Of a stretch of 64,000 bases of DNA, positions 1-11,251 are shown piece by piece. The notes under the pieces were generated by a model. That model did not search any database. It saw only the letters and a program-made list of their open reading frames with translations, and was not told the DNA's origin. Each line of letters starts with the position of its first letter. Position 1 is the stretch's first letter. This DNA comes from Nipponacmea schrenckii. Its lineage: Eukaryota; Mollusca; Gastropoda; Lottiidae. The translations under genes and the position numbers were made by a program. Where the stretch lies: NCBI GenBank assembly GCA_030562195.1, contig CM060199.1:31330338-31394337 (forward strand), read 5' to 3'.

Positions 1-154
1 ATCCCCAATGCAGATCTTGACACTAATATAACAGCTAGATGTGAAGGCAGTGAATACAATTATACATGTCGTCCAAGATTTCTGAAAAATGGAGATGGAG
101 GAACTTTGAGATGTAATGCTAATGGACAATGGGAGATTGATGTACTATGTGAAG
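1..154 (+). CDS. Sushi/CCP domain exon, partial (copy 1)
   Basis: This is the 3' part of an internal exon, cut by the window edge. It reads in frame from IPNADLDTN to DVLCEG and ends at a GTAAGA donor at 155. The last base of the exon begins a split glycine codon. The cysteine and tryptophan spacing (ARC, YTC, LRC, GQW, LC) fits a complement control protein (Sushi) module, which is usually found in secreted or cell-surface proteins such as complement regulators, selectin-like proteins and adhesion receptors. It differs from the exon at 506-682 by about two substitutions, one changing Asn to Ser, so the duplication is recent or homogenised. The parent gene begins outside the window and cannot be named. 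Confidence 0.7.
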
Positions 155-345
155 GTAAGAATGGGTGGCTAATATAACATGTCCGGGTAAGAATGAGAGG
201 CTAATATAACATGTCCGGGTAAAAGTGGGAGGCCAAAATTACATGTGAGGGTAAAAATGGGAGGCTAATATATCATGTGAGGGTAAAAGTGGGAGGCTAT
301 TATGAAATGTGAGGGTAAAAATGGGAGGCCAATATGAAATGTCAG
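153..345 (+). repeat. 32-bp minisatellite, array 1
   Basis: About six units of 32 bp of the type GTAAGAATGGGTGGCTAATA followed by TAACATGTGAGG. The first unit is the start of the intron after the CCP exon at 1-154. Each unit therefore restates the exon-end plus splice-donor sequence GAGG|GTAAAA. Confidence 0.9.
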
Positions 346-505
346 AGTTAGAAAGATTTACTTGTTATTGCTGTGACTGTCACTTTTATTTGATTTTGTT
401 AAATATAAGATTCATGTTTCAATTTATTACCAACCGCAAGTTGTTGTTGAACTAACTTTTCAAGTGTTTAAACGAGTATTCTAATTACTGTATATATCGA
501 TGTAG

Positions 506-682
506 CTCAATGTCCAGCCGAAGCCACTATCCCCAATGCAGATCTTGACACTAATATAACAGCTAGATGTGAAGGCAGTGAATACAATTATACATGTCGT
601 CCAAGATTTCTAAAAAATGGAGATGGAGGAACTTTGAGATGTAATGCTAGTGGACAATGGGAGATTGATGTACTATGTGAAG
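506..682 (+). CDS. Sushi/CCP domain exon (copy 2)
   Basis: This is a complete 177-bp internal exon between an acceptor (GATGTAG, ending 505) and a donor (GTAAGA, 683). It starts with two bases and ends with one base of split codons, so it is a symmetric class 1-1 exon, the type that can be duplicated without breaking the frame. The translation QCPAEATIPN...LCEG has the CCP pattern: Cys near the start, YTC, LRC, GQW, then a final Cys. It also has an extra ARC cysteine. An almost identical exon lies 527 bp upstream, and degraded copies lie downstream at about 1667 and 2023. The parent gene is unknown; it is probably a multi-CCP secreted or membrane protein. Confidence 0.75.
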
Positions 683-1365
683 GTAAGAATGGGTGGCTAA
701 TATAACATGTGAGGTTAAGAATGGGAGCTATATATAACATGTGAGGGTAAAAATGGGAGGCCGATATAACATGTGGGGGTAAAAATGGGAGGCCAAAATT
801 ACATGTGAGGGTCAAAATGGGAGGCTAATATAACATGTGAGGGTAAAAATGGGAGGCTAATATAACATGTGAGGGTAAAAATGGGAGGCCAATATAACAT
901 GTGAGGGTAAAAATGGGAGGCCAATATAACATGTGAGGGTAACAATGGGACGCTAATATAACATGTGAGGTTAAAAATGGGAGGCCAATATAACATGTGA
1001 GGGTAAAAATGGGAGGCCAATATAACATGTGAAGGTAAAAATGTGAGGCTAACATAACATGTGAGGGTAAAAATTTTAGACTAATATAACATGTGAGGGT
1101 AAAAATGGGAGGCCAATATAACATGTGAAGGTAAAAATGGGAGGCTAACATAACATGTGAGGGTAAAAATGGGAGACTAATATAACATGTGAGGGTAAAA
1201 TGGGAGGGCAATATAACATGTGAGGGTAACAATGGAACGCTAATATAACATGTGGATTAAAAAAGGGAGGCCAATATAACATGTGAGGGTAAAAATGGGA
1301 GGCCAATATAACATGTGAGGGTAAAAATGGGAGGCCAATATAACATGTAGATTTAAAAAAAAGAA
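681..1365 (+). repeat. 32-bp minisatellite, array 2
   Basis: About twenty-one units of the same 32-bp repeat follow directly after the second CCP exon. Typical units read GTAAAAATGGGAGGCCAATA then TAACATGTGAGG. The long minus-strand open frames here (588-1232) are by-products of the periodic sequence and are not genes. Confidence 0.92.
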
Positions 1366-1379
1366 ATTAAATTTAGTTT

Positions 1380-3500
1380 TTCTGGACGTATTTTATTTGA
1401 TTTTGAAATATAAAATTAGTTTTAAATTACCAACCGAAGTTGTTTGTTAACTAACTTTTTAAAGGGAAAGATATATAACATGTGAGGGTAAAAATGGGAG
1501 GCCAATATAACATGTAAGTTTAAAAAATTTAAATAAGTTAAATGTATTTGTTAGGTGATGAGTTTTATTTGAGTTTAAAATAAAATTCATGTTTTAAATA
1601 CCAAAATTGTTGTTGAACTAATTTTCAAGGTTTAAAGAGTATTTAATTAGGGGATATATCATTTAGTAATGGGAAGCCAATATCCCCTGAGACTTGACCT
1701 AATATAACAGTAGTTAAGGAGGAATAAATTATAATGGCCAAATTTTGAAAAATGGAGATGGAGGAATTTGAATTAATGTAGGGAAATGGGAGGATTACAT
1801 GTGAAGGTAAAAATGGGAGTTTAAAATTACATGTATTTAAAAAAAGAGGGTTTTATTTGAGTAAAAAGAACCATTATAAATGTTAATAGCCATCAATCCC
1901 AAAGCCCCAAAAATTTTTAGGGTAATTGAAAATAACATTTAGAAAAAACAATATTTTCTTGTATTTTGCTTCTAATGTAGTTTTTTTTTTTAACTTTAAA
2001 ATTTAAATGTTTATTTTTAAAAGGGAAGCCAATATCCCCCTGGAATTTGAACCCAAATAACATTGAGGGGAAAAATACAATTAACATGTGAGGGTAAAAA
2101 AGGGAGGGGAAATTTAATGTAAAGGGACAATGGGAGTTATTACATGTGAATAAAAGGGGGGGGAATTAAATTGGGGAAAAAAGGGGGGGGAAAATTTAAA
2201 TGTAAAGGTAAAAAGGAAAGGAAAAATAACATGCGAGGATAAGAAAAAGGGTAATGTAAATGTGTGGTAAAAAGGGGTAATATAACATGTAATAATAAAG
2301 GAAGGTTTTGTGAATAAGAAAAGGAAGGGTAATATAACATGGAGGTAAAAAGGGGGAAAAATAACGTAGGGTGGAATGGGTAGTAATGTAAGATTGGGTA
2401 AATGAAAAATATTTAAATATAAAATTATTTTAATTAAAAAATTGGTGACAATTAGTGGGATTTAATTTGTTTTGTTTTTCAAAATTAACAATTAGAAAAT
2501 CTTTTACAAAAATATTACAGTAAAAATTAAAACTATTATACCCCAAGTTCAAAAGAGAGAGAAAATAAAAATTTTTAAAAATAATTTTTTTGTGGGTAAA
2601 ATTTTTTTGTTTTCAATTTAATGTTTTAAAAAACAAAAAATTTAGAAATCCAGTTTTTTCTTATTCCCAACAAAGCATTTCCAAAGTGCAAAAATTGAAT
2701 TGATCAATTTTTTATAAATAAACCAAATTTATCTATTCCTCCCAGTTGTTTCTTTTTAACCATTTTTGGATGTTTAGTAATGTGGGCAATTCAAAGCGTT
2801 AACTTTTTAGGGCTGAAGATTTAAAATACTGTGGATTTTAATGAATGGAAGACTTAATGTAACTTTTGAAAGGGATTTTTATTAAGTAACAAAAATAGCA
2901 GAAAAAAAGGTATGTATTTTTTTGGGAGATAAATAATGAATAAGAGTATTTAATGTTAAAGGGGAGTTTTTTATTTATTATAAAATTATTTATTTTAAAC
3001 TGGGGTTTTCAATTATTAATAATATTAGAAAGGGGTCTTTAAATAATTATTATTTTTAAAATTTTTTAAGTGGGGTTCTTTGGAATATAAAATAATTTAT
3101 ATATTTTACTGTTGAGGGGTTATAAGATGTTTATATAAATTTTATTAGTGGGATAATAAAGGATAAACAGGAGATGAAAGATTTTTAAATAAAATCCGAG
3201 GGATGGGGGAAACCCTTTTTAGAATGAAATTTAACTAAAAATTCTATCTTTGTTATTAATTTTAATTGAGTTGAATTATTAGTTGTTTTTTGTTTATTTG
3301 ATACATTTAAAAATTTCGATTTTAAGATTATATTATTACTTTGTGATGTTTAATATTCTATTTGTGGGATATATTATTGTTTTTTCATTTGCTGTTAAAC
3401 AAAAAAAATTAAAATATGTTTTTTCCCTTTTGGGGCAACAAAAGCTATCGGGATGGAAAAAAAGGGAATTTTGCAGCTAAATTTTTAAAGGGACCTTGAA
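1380..3500. other. Degraded copies of the CCP/minisatellite module, probably low-quality consensus
   Basis: The intron, exon and minisatellite order seen at 350-1365 is repeated here with many small deletions and stretched homopolymers. Intron-like sequence recurs at about 1390-1460 and 1550-1660, exon-like sequence at about 1667-1806 and from 2023, and minisatellite-like units at 1458-1530 and 2080-2360. Beyond about 2400 the text is very AT-rich with runs of A, T and G and no recognisable coding. Either the array is heavily mutated or the assembly was poorly polished. Confidence 0.6.
1667..1806 (+). pseudogene. Broken CCP exon copy
   Basis: Matches to the intact exon are in the same order: the AATATCCCC and CTTGACCTAATATAACAG stretches, AAAAATGGAGATGGAGGAA, and a GTGAAG|GTAAAA donor-like end. 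It is about 140 bp instead of 177 bp, with several frame-breaking deletions. It may be a true pseudo-exon or an intact exon damaged by sequencing errors. Confidence 0.5.
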
Positions 3501-3555
3501 CCAAACCCTAAATATGTGCGCAGTGGGTGCTTAAGCCTTTTCCTTTAGTGTTTTG

Positions 3556-4000
3556 GGAAATATCATCAGAAAATAATAAAGATTTGATCATGGCTTACGG
3601 TAGCGGTAGTGTACCGCATTAAAGACTATATGGCTAATATATAGACGATAAGTTGGCTTACTTAAAGGCCTCGTACTGAACAATGTGGGATAGTGAGGTG
3701 ACCCTCAAGACTTGTGAGTCATTGTCAGTGAAAAAAAGTTTGAATCATCACCTCCGGTACCGGTAGTATACTGAAGTAGAGACTATATGGCTGCTATTGA
3801 CGATATGTAAGCTTACTTGTAAGGCCTGGTACTGGACAGTGTGGGACAGTGAGGTTACTCTCACGTCTTGTGAGAGTCATTATCAGTGTCTGTGGGTAAC
3901 ATCATGAGAAAATAAAATGTTTTTGTTCACATCATAAACAAAATCAAAATATTCCGGTAGTGGTAGGATACAGAGGTAGAGGTTGATCAATCGTCATCGC
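3556..4000. repeat. ~155-bp tandem repeat with GGTACCGGTAGTATAC core
   Basis: Two full copies and one partial copy of a unit containing CGGTAGTATAC, GACTATATGGCTAATAT, GACGATA, GGACAGTG and CTTGTGAGTCATTGTCAGTG. The shared CTTGTGAG...TCAGTG segment recurs about 155 bp apart (near 3712 and 3867). Another copy lies at 4960-5140. No coding potential was seen. Confidence 0.75.
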
Positions 4001-4109
4001 GAGTGGCGGTGAACATTTTATTTCGCCAGTTTCAAATGACCAAACTCATAGATTTACATTAAATAGTTGATAAAAGTACCATTGAAGATGTATCAAAGGT
4101 ATTGATTAA

Positions 4110-4510
4110 AGGGGCCCAGGCTTGATTTTTTGGGCCTTTGTTACATTTAAACAGTCCTCAGAAATACTCAAGCTCTAAGAAAATCGCAAAATACCTTGAA
4201 ATATACCTCAAACAAAAAATTTCACTTTTTATTATTTTTCCGTGCTGTACGCGGCTGTTTCCAGTCAGTCTGAAAATTGTGTGTCCTGTTGACAAAGTCT
4301 ACAATTGAAAATGCGTTGTAGTCTATTTATATAGATGACCGCTATTGTACGACGGGAAAGATAACTCTTTGATTATCAAGACGAACCGTTTTCCAATATG
4401 GCGGGACGTTCGTAATTTCTTAAGACGTTATGATTTTTCAAATACGGATAATTATGGATACACATGAATTTGAAGGCTCAAATTTCAAAGCTAAGCTCTG
4501 TAGACTATTT
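4110..4510 (+). mobile_element. TTAA-flanked inverted-repeat element, copy 1 (right end lost)
   Basis: Starts TTAA|AGGGGCCCAGGCTTGATT and matches the element at 63513-63966 over nearly its whole length, including the shared CAATATGGCGGGAC segment. The matching right terminus was not found, so this copy is truncated or diverged after about 4510. No open frame. It is probably a non-autonomous DNA transposon (MITE). Confidence 0.6.
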
Positions 4511-4959
4511 CAAGTTTAGAAAAATAAAGAATATATCAAGAATGCTCAAAATTTCATAGTTTTTGACAACCCCAGAAGTAGTAACCAGCTTGTCTGCTTA
4601 TTTACAGAAAAACACTGTAATAGCGTTGATTTATATCTTTCCACCTTGAATTAAACAATTTGTTTCAAAAGCATAGGGTTGGATGTTAGTGAACTGGTGA
4701 TGTTCATATTGTTCTAGATTCCAGTTTATATCAGGTCAATTCTACTGATGTTTTTTTAGCAGACAATTTGTACCCTTGACATTGACTGTTCAGCAAAGTT
4801 AATTTAAGTAAAAGCACAAAATTCTGGTTATAATACATGTATATTTATTGTTTTTGCTGAACATGTAATGTCTCTTTAAATACATTGACAAAATAATTAT
4901 TAAATAACAATGCTAGTTTTTTTTTAAACTTTGGAACACTAGATCATTTGGGCAGTCTG

Positions 4960-5140
4960 TTGATATCGAGTCTTGTGAGTCATTGTCGGTTTCTCTAGGT
5001 CACATCATAAGAAAATCAAAATGTTTGGATCATCACTTCCGGTACCGGTAGTATACTCGACACTATATGGCTAATGTAGACGATATATTGGCTTACTTAA
5101 AGGCCCGTTACTGGACAGTGCGGACAGTGAGGTGAGTTTT
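4960..5140. repeat. Further copy of the GGTACCGGTAGTATAC repeat
   Basis: Shares GTCTTGTGAGTCATTGTCGG, ACTTCCGGTACCGGTAGTAT, CTATATGGCTAATGTAGACG and TGGACAGTG with the units at 3556-4000. The TTAA element at 4110 lies between the copies. Confidence 0.7.
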
Positions 5141-5234
5141 GAGTTATTGTCCAATGTCTTTTTTTACAAACATTTACTCTTTATTTCTTAAAAACATTTC
5201 TAAAAAGTCATGTGTATAGCGCACCTAACTTTTT

Positions 5235-5450
5235 TTAATATTTTAAAAATTTAAGCGACACTCTGCCATCTGTTTCAATGTTAATTCACGAAATTCAACC
5301 TTCCATAACTTTTTCCAGAAATCTCGTTGAAAACTTTCCTATATATCGCACGAAACCCTGGCCAATACTTGGTTTCTGTACAAAATTTCAATATAGCATG
5401 ACCATGAAAATTTGAATAAAATATCATCTATATTGGCGTTCTATCTTGAT
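5235..5450 (-). repeat. Degraded copy of the GGACT element family
   Basis: On the - strand this matches part of the 460-bp units at 24987 and 26307. Shared segments (read on +) include TCTCGTTGAAAACTTTC, TACTTGGTTTCTGTACAAAA and AGCATGACCATGAAAAT. Confidence 0.6.
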
Positions 5451-5465
5451 GGTTTTTATACGCAT

Positions 5466-6345
5466 TAATGTGGGCGTATAGTGTCGTATAGTCGTTGTCT
5501 GTTTGTCTGCCTTTCTGTCCACAATTGTTGTGGACACGATAGAAATGTGGTTTCTCGCTGGATTTTGACGAAACTTGGCGTGATTTGTTATGAACCAAGA
5601 ATGAACCCTATTGAATTTCAGACCAATCGAAAAATATTTTGTATGAGTTATTGCCCATGTTTTTAAAAACGCATCTGACGATAGAAAGCTGGTTTCTAGA
5701 AGGATTTTGATGAAATTGGGTGTTAGTCTTCTTTGTAATCACTCAAGAATAAACCCTAAGAAAATCAGACCAACCGAAAATTATCTACTACGAGTTATTG
5801 TCCTTCTTGAATTCTTTGTGGACACGATAGGGAGCTGGTTTCTTTATGGATTTTGACAAAAATTAATTTGAGTTTTTATACTCATCCAAGGATGAACATT
5901 ATTAAAAATCGGACCAATCGAAAAAATTAACTATGAGTTATGGCCCTTGTTCTTGAATTGGTTATGGACACGACAGAGAGCTTGTTTCTTTGTGGATTCG
6001 ACGAAACTTGGTTTGAGTGTTTGTTATATCTCAAAGATGAACCATATTAAAAATCAGACCAATCGATAAATGTTTAATATGAGTTATTGCACTTGTTCTA
6101 AAAAACTTTCTGCCTTGAATTATATGGGACACAAAAGAGGGCTGGTTTCTTGATGGGTTTTGATGAAATTTGGTGTGAGTCATTGTAATCACCCAATGAT
6201 AAACCCTTTTGAAAATCAGACCAAGCGAAATTATAATTAATAGGAGTTATTGCCCTTGTTCTTGAAAACGCGTCTGCCCTTGTTCTTTGTGAACACGATA
6301 GAGAACTTGTTTTTAGTGGATTTTAATGAAATTTATTGTGAGCGT
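5466..6345 (-). repeat. Modular ~150-160-bp repeat element (pearl-like), inverted copy
   Basis: Starts (as read on +) at ATGTGGGCGTATA, followed by a GTCTGTTTGTCTGCC tract. Then come five to six imperfect modules of about 150 bp built from GACACGATAGAG, GGATTTTGACGAAACTTGG, CAGACCAATCGAAAA and GAGTTATTGCCCTTG. This is the reverse complement of the element type at 45722-47890, which ends in the same GTGGGCGTAT. The short open frame at 5481-5666 is repeat sequence. Confidence 0.75.
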
Positions 6346-6359
6346 TCCTTTAATTAATT

Positions 6360-7014
6360 GATACTGTAACTGATTTGCCCTTCGATATTAGCCCCCGTTT
6401 TACTAAAGAGGGTAAGATGGTAAGTAAATATTAGGCGTAGGTATGATAAGGGACACAATAACATAACTGGTTCAGTGATGAATATAGGCAATTTTCGAAG
6501 AAACTGTCATGGATAATTTTAAACCATTTGCACAAGTTCTTGGATACTTCATTGTTTGGCAGTTTTCATTATATTTATCGTCGAAGGTGAATTGTTTTAT
6601 TATATCATCATTTTACAAAAGCCATTTCTTTCTTATTTTTACTATTACTAAACAGAGCAATTATTATTATAAAATTATACTCATTTCTCTTTATTTTTTA
6701 AAACAGACACACAGGTAAAATTATTGGCAGATATCTGAATTTCACTTTCAGATACTTCTTGTTTTTATGTGTTATGTCATAAAATTATGTGATTATATGG
6801 TTAATATTTTATCAGTGACCAGTTTAACGTCTAGAGATAGCACCTCAGCCGCACGAAATAAAGCCAATTTTAGTTGAAGAAGTTTTGAACATAAATGGGC
6901 CAATTTAGTGTAAACAGGTCAATGGGACAAGAAAAGTTTGGAACATATATGGGCCCATTGGTGTACCCAGAGCGATTGAATTTTTGTTCCAGTTTGTTGC
7001 ATTTGGAAATAGTG
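6360..7014. other. Non-coding stretch downstream of the sulfotransferase
   Basis: AT-rich sequence holding the probable 3' UTR of the minus-strand sulfotransferase. The open frame at 6509-6718 has no recognisable domain. GGGCCAATTTAGTGT-like and GGGCCCATTGGTGTA-like segments near 6900 hint at a small internal repeat. Confidence 0.4.
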
Positions 7015-9189
7015 TTAAGGTTTAAATTCCATGGGAATTTTCACAGGAATTTTTAAGTTTCTTTGTTCTGCTAAATTGTTCACAGGGACATAACCCATTT
7101 GTTTATAAACATCCGAACATTTGTTGTCGATAATTTTCACTAAGTTATGTTCTAAGAGATGTCTCCATTTATATGCAGTGGCAATGGAATTGTTTCTAGT
7201 GGTACATATAATGCAGTTATCTGGAAATCCAGCTGATGTGATATTCCAAACGTAGTCTTTAATAACCTGACTCATTGTTAAGCCAAGAAACTCATATAAA
7301 TTCTGGGTTGCTTTGATCGGTTCTTCAGAAATATCTTCATATCGCAAAGTTTTTATCCGATTCGGAAATTTCCTCTTCAAACGCTTAGACCATTGTATGT
7401 CATCGGACACTCTTTTACAAAACTCCGTCGTATCATTGATAGCTTCTGACTTGCGAAATTCACCAACACTCTTTTGCGAACGTAAGGTTCCCCTCGGATC
7501 GCGAATTAAATGAACAATTTTTAACAGTGGATACTTTTCTAATAAAAATCTTGTTTCTTTAAGATCTAGTCGTATAGTTTTCACCAGCGCTAGTTTCGAT
7601 CGAAAGCACGTTTCTTGAAACAAGGGCAGACAATTCACGATGCCCAGAATTCCGGGGTTACTTTTGATACACTCCAAATAGCTCTTGGTACTAATACTGT
7701 TTTTATAATGATACTGCCTCAATGTATCGACGTCAAGATTTGTAGTGTTGCAATTTAAAATGTCCTCAATTGCTTCTATGGACAATTTGTTGTAATTTCC
7801 TGCTCTAACCTTCCTAAAAACGAAAAATAAGAACAACGATGAACACTTATACCTTATTGTATTTATGTACAATTTTAGATTTTAGAATTTTACGACCAAA
7901 GAGTGATGGGACAATAAACCGAGGCCCCGTGTGCTACAGGCTGTGCACGTTAAAGATCCCTCGACAGTTGGAAATCACAAATAGATTAGGCTAATGCCGC
8001 AGTCCTGGCAAAATTTCCCTCATTGCACACTGCATGGCGTTGCCCGTCTCCATCAGCCCATAAGGTGCATTAAGAGTAAGACGTAAAACTCCATTCATTT
8101 CATTTTTACGACCAAGGAGTAATCAAATCGAATACAATTATTCGCATGTGGATGGATACAGGAAAGACAATTTGAAATGGAATTAACAATTTATCATCGT
8201 TATCATCATGGTATTTTGTGCAACTAAGTCAAATGTGCCACAGAGGGAACCATGTATTTGTATGTAAACGATGTAAATGTTTTGGTAAACATGACATCTT
8301 AATCCACCTTATAAAATTAAAGTACAATATATGTTACTGATTAACAATTGAAATCTATCTATGAAATATGATTCGTATTATTAATTACTTTTAGTAATGT
8401 AATATAACTGACAGCTTATAAGGGTTGTTGCCATCACAATCACGTGTTGAGGATTAAATGCAATTTATTTATTTTAACGAGTTCTTGCCCGTCGTTTAAA
8501 TTGTGATCCCACTGTAGCCTGCATTAGATAAATTGTTTTAAAGTTAAGGGATGTAATCCTATAGATTTAACTTCAATTCGATTGCTTCTGTTTTGCAAAC
8601 GAAGAAGATTATAAAGCAGTCAGTAATTTGAACTCGTCATATCATTAAAATATACTCACATGTCTTTTTTGTGGAAAAATGATAGTTTCTTGGACTGGTG
8701 GAGAGAAGCTGAAATTGTATAAAGTGGTTCGTATACGTAGAATATACCTGGATGTTGTTGTATGAGATCCCCAGTGAAGGAGGATCCGCTACGCATATAA
8801 GTCAAAAGTATAACCATGGTTTTTGGTTGATAATTGTTGGTTTGTTTGGTTGTGTTGGTTAGAGATGGTTCCATTGTCCATTTCATTACTTTCTGTCGAT
8901 TTACTCGATATATCATTTCCGAATGCAGCGTATGGTCGGCTGTAAAAATCAGAAAAATGCCTTAACTGAATAAGATTTAAAGGCTTTTCAAAACTACCAC
9001 ATGCATAATAAATTATTTTCATTCAAATAGCTCTTTTTCTTAGCTATTACGATAAATATAAATCTTCTTAGCTAAAGCAAAATCACCAAATAATGTCGAC
9101 ATACCTGATTTTAGAAATACCAATATTAAAACCAACATAGAAAGTAAAATGAGAATTTTTAAACGCCATTTCTTTTTCAATGCAAACAT
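7015..9189 (-). CDS. Carbohydrate sulfotransferase (CHST1/CHST3-like), three exons
   Basis: Type II Golgi enzyme expected to move sulfate from PAPS to a sugar hydroxyl, as in the GlcNAc/Gal/chondroitin 6-O-sulfotransferase family; the exact acceptor sugar cannot be told. Exons on the - strand are 9189-9105, 8939-8660 and 7813-7015. The donors are GTATGT and GTGAGT, the acceptors end in TACAG and TTTAG, and the phases agree across both junctions, giving 387 residues. I chose the ATG at 9189 because the frame upstream of it has no ATG before a stop. A short basic tail (KKKWR) is followed by a membrane anchor at residues ~8-26. The 5' phosphosulfate-binding loop is TYMRSGSSF (75-83) and the 3' loop is LIRDPRGTLRSQ (from about residue 226). 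Several N-glycosylation sites are present. Intron 2 holds a SINE. An upstream 5' UTR exon is possible. Confidence 0.88.
7888..8123 (+). mobile_element. tRNA-derived SINE, 5'-truncated, with target-site duplication
   Basis: The body (about 7908-8103) matches the 3' part of the full-length SINE at 19694-20053: CGAGGCCCCGTGTGCTACAG, GCACGTTAAAGATCCCTCGA, and the end GACGTAAAACTCCATTCATT. It is flanked by direct repeats TTTTACGACCAAAGAGTGAT (7888-7907) and TTTTACGACCAAGGAGTAAT (8104-8123), the mark of LINE-assisted insertion. It lies in intron 2 of the sulfotransferase, antisense to it. Confidence 0.85.
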
Positions 9190-9229
9190 ATTCTCTTGGT
9201 GCTCTATAGTTCCCGCATACACTCCAATC

Positions 9230-11181
9230 CCTCTGAAAGTAATGTAGAGATTCTGCTTTCAGTAGAATAAAAAATTTAAATCAATTTCAACGACAAGCTT
9301 TTGCTGTGTAAGAGAATAACAATTTTTATATATGATTTATACTATGATTTTATTGTCATTCGCACCTGTGAATATGACTATGTAAGAAAACATTGAAAGC
9401 ATTGAATGTTGAAGTCTTTGAATACCGTGATCATTTGGCGATCTAAATCATTTGCGACACAAGTTTGTTGAAAACCTATTTTGTTGTAATAAAAAGAACA
9501 GAAGCCCCGTGTATTACAGGTTGTGTACGTTTAAGATCTAACATGAGCATACATTATGTTTTAACTTTCATTTAGAAGAATATTGAAGTGTTATTTTATT
9601 AGAAATTTGCTATCCTCATACGTGCATGATTTATGGGCTTAAATTGGCTTAAATTCACTTTTGAATTTTCATTCAAGTATCTTGAATTTTTTAGTATTCC
9701 AAAGTTTAAAGTGGTTGATCAATGATGTTTGCACTGTCTTAATCAAGGTTTGTGTATATTCACATGTATCATATCATCCTTAACTTTGAAGGACGAATGG
9801 AACATCCTAGCTGTCCACAAGTTATTCATGCTTTTACCCTCTTAGCATTTGTCCATCAGATTCGGTTTGTTCCCACATTGCCCCTTCTTATATCGTCCTT
9901 TCCCACTTCTCTCTCAATTTATTTCCATTTTGCTTTCTGATTCGCCCCTTTAACTATTTGCCTTTTTCTAATTTAGACTTTGTCCTTTTTCTCTCTTCCC
10001 ATATCTCCCCTCAAAAGGTGCCAAGGATAAGAGGCGAAATTAGAATTGCGAAAGGACGATATGGGAAAAAACCCTAAAATTCTGAAAATCCAAACTTTGG
10101 ACGCGATTTTTGTTAGTCTTCTCTCTAATCGTGACGAAAGTCCGGGGTTGTGGAATGCAAATGTCGATTTATAATTTGGAAGCGTTATACAATTTAGCTG
10201 TAATTTATTCATATTCCTTACCTGAAACCCTTAACTACATTTATATGTGTTTTCGTGTTCTAATTTGACATTATTTTGTAACAATTTGTAATATGTAATG
10301 CTGGAGCAAAACATGTCAAATTGACATAAAAGATATATTTCAATTTAATATAACGATATTTCAAATGAAATCTATAATCCACAGTAAAATTAATGTAGAA
10401 ATTACATTCACTTACCAATTGTTTAGAGAATAAATACAAATAAGAGAGTAATATCCCGCGCCTTTCCCGCCTCATAGAAATTTCAGACGATACTGCAACA
10501 ATCTTATCCACGAGTTACTCGCTACACAAATTTTACATGTTGCCTCAAAAGGACGAACAATCCAATCTGTTGTACAAGACGCTTTCTAGTTTTGATTTTT
10601 TTAACGTTTAATCATTAAAATATGTCGTGAAGGAGATTTAAAAGGTATCTCGTCGAAACTGTCAACCGAGCCGTTTTGATCACGCAATACATCGAAACTG
10701 TTTGTTTATTTTCTTAATTGAAAATGACTCGAATAGAGGTTAAGATATGATTTTTTTTTTAATATAGTACATTTATAGTGATAACCTATATGTACATAAA
10801 ACAGTACATAGCTAATTCGGTATGTCTCAGACTTTGAACATAGGAAATATACGTTTTGTCGTCCAGTCTATAGCTCAGTAATGTATTCAATTAATTTGAC
10901 ATTCAATAGATGTTCAGTCTTTTTATTTCAACAGTCATTTACTTAGTTAGATGAGCGATCACTGATTGATGTAGTTTGAAATTTAATTTCCCATTTAGAT
11001 GTACAACTTCAAATTTGTACAGTCAATTACACAATTTGATGTAAATTTTATGACCAAGTTCTGTGTCACTTGAGCTGATTGTACAGTCAATTACTTAGAT
11101 GAAATACTCAGTTTATGTCAATTGAGTTACTTGTACAATCAGCTTCTCCGTTAATTTACTAATTTTATTACCTGTACAATC
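9230..11181. other. Intergenic, no gene seen
   Basis: Contains a short SINE-like fragment at about 9500-9540 (AGAAGCCCCGTGTATTACAG). Open frames at 9752-9940, 9973-10212 and 10260-10511 show no domain, splice context or composition that would support a gene. A loose repeat built on TTGTACAGTCAATTAC occurs at about 11000-11180. Confidence 0.4.
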
Positions 11182-11251
11182 ACTCATGTGAACTATAAGG
11201 TGCAGAAGAGTAGGACGTAAAACTCCATTCATTTCAGTTACTCATGTGAAC
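11182..11251 (+). mobile_element. Very short 5'-truncated SINE with TSD
   Basis: Only the last ~46 bp of the SINE remain (TATAAGGTGCAGAAGAGTAG to ACTCCATTCATTTC). They are flanked by a perfect 12-bp duplication ACTCATGTGAAC at 11182-11193 and 11240-11251. This is a clear retrotransposition footprint. Confidence 0.8.

Noticed and set aside
588..1232. Several minus-strand open frames rich in SHFYPHMLYW-type repeats
   Set aside because: They arise from translating the 32-bp minisatellite; no start context or domain.
3283..3480. 65-codon hydrophobic open frame
   Set aside because: Lies in the low-quality AT-rich tract and has no recognisable signature.
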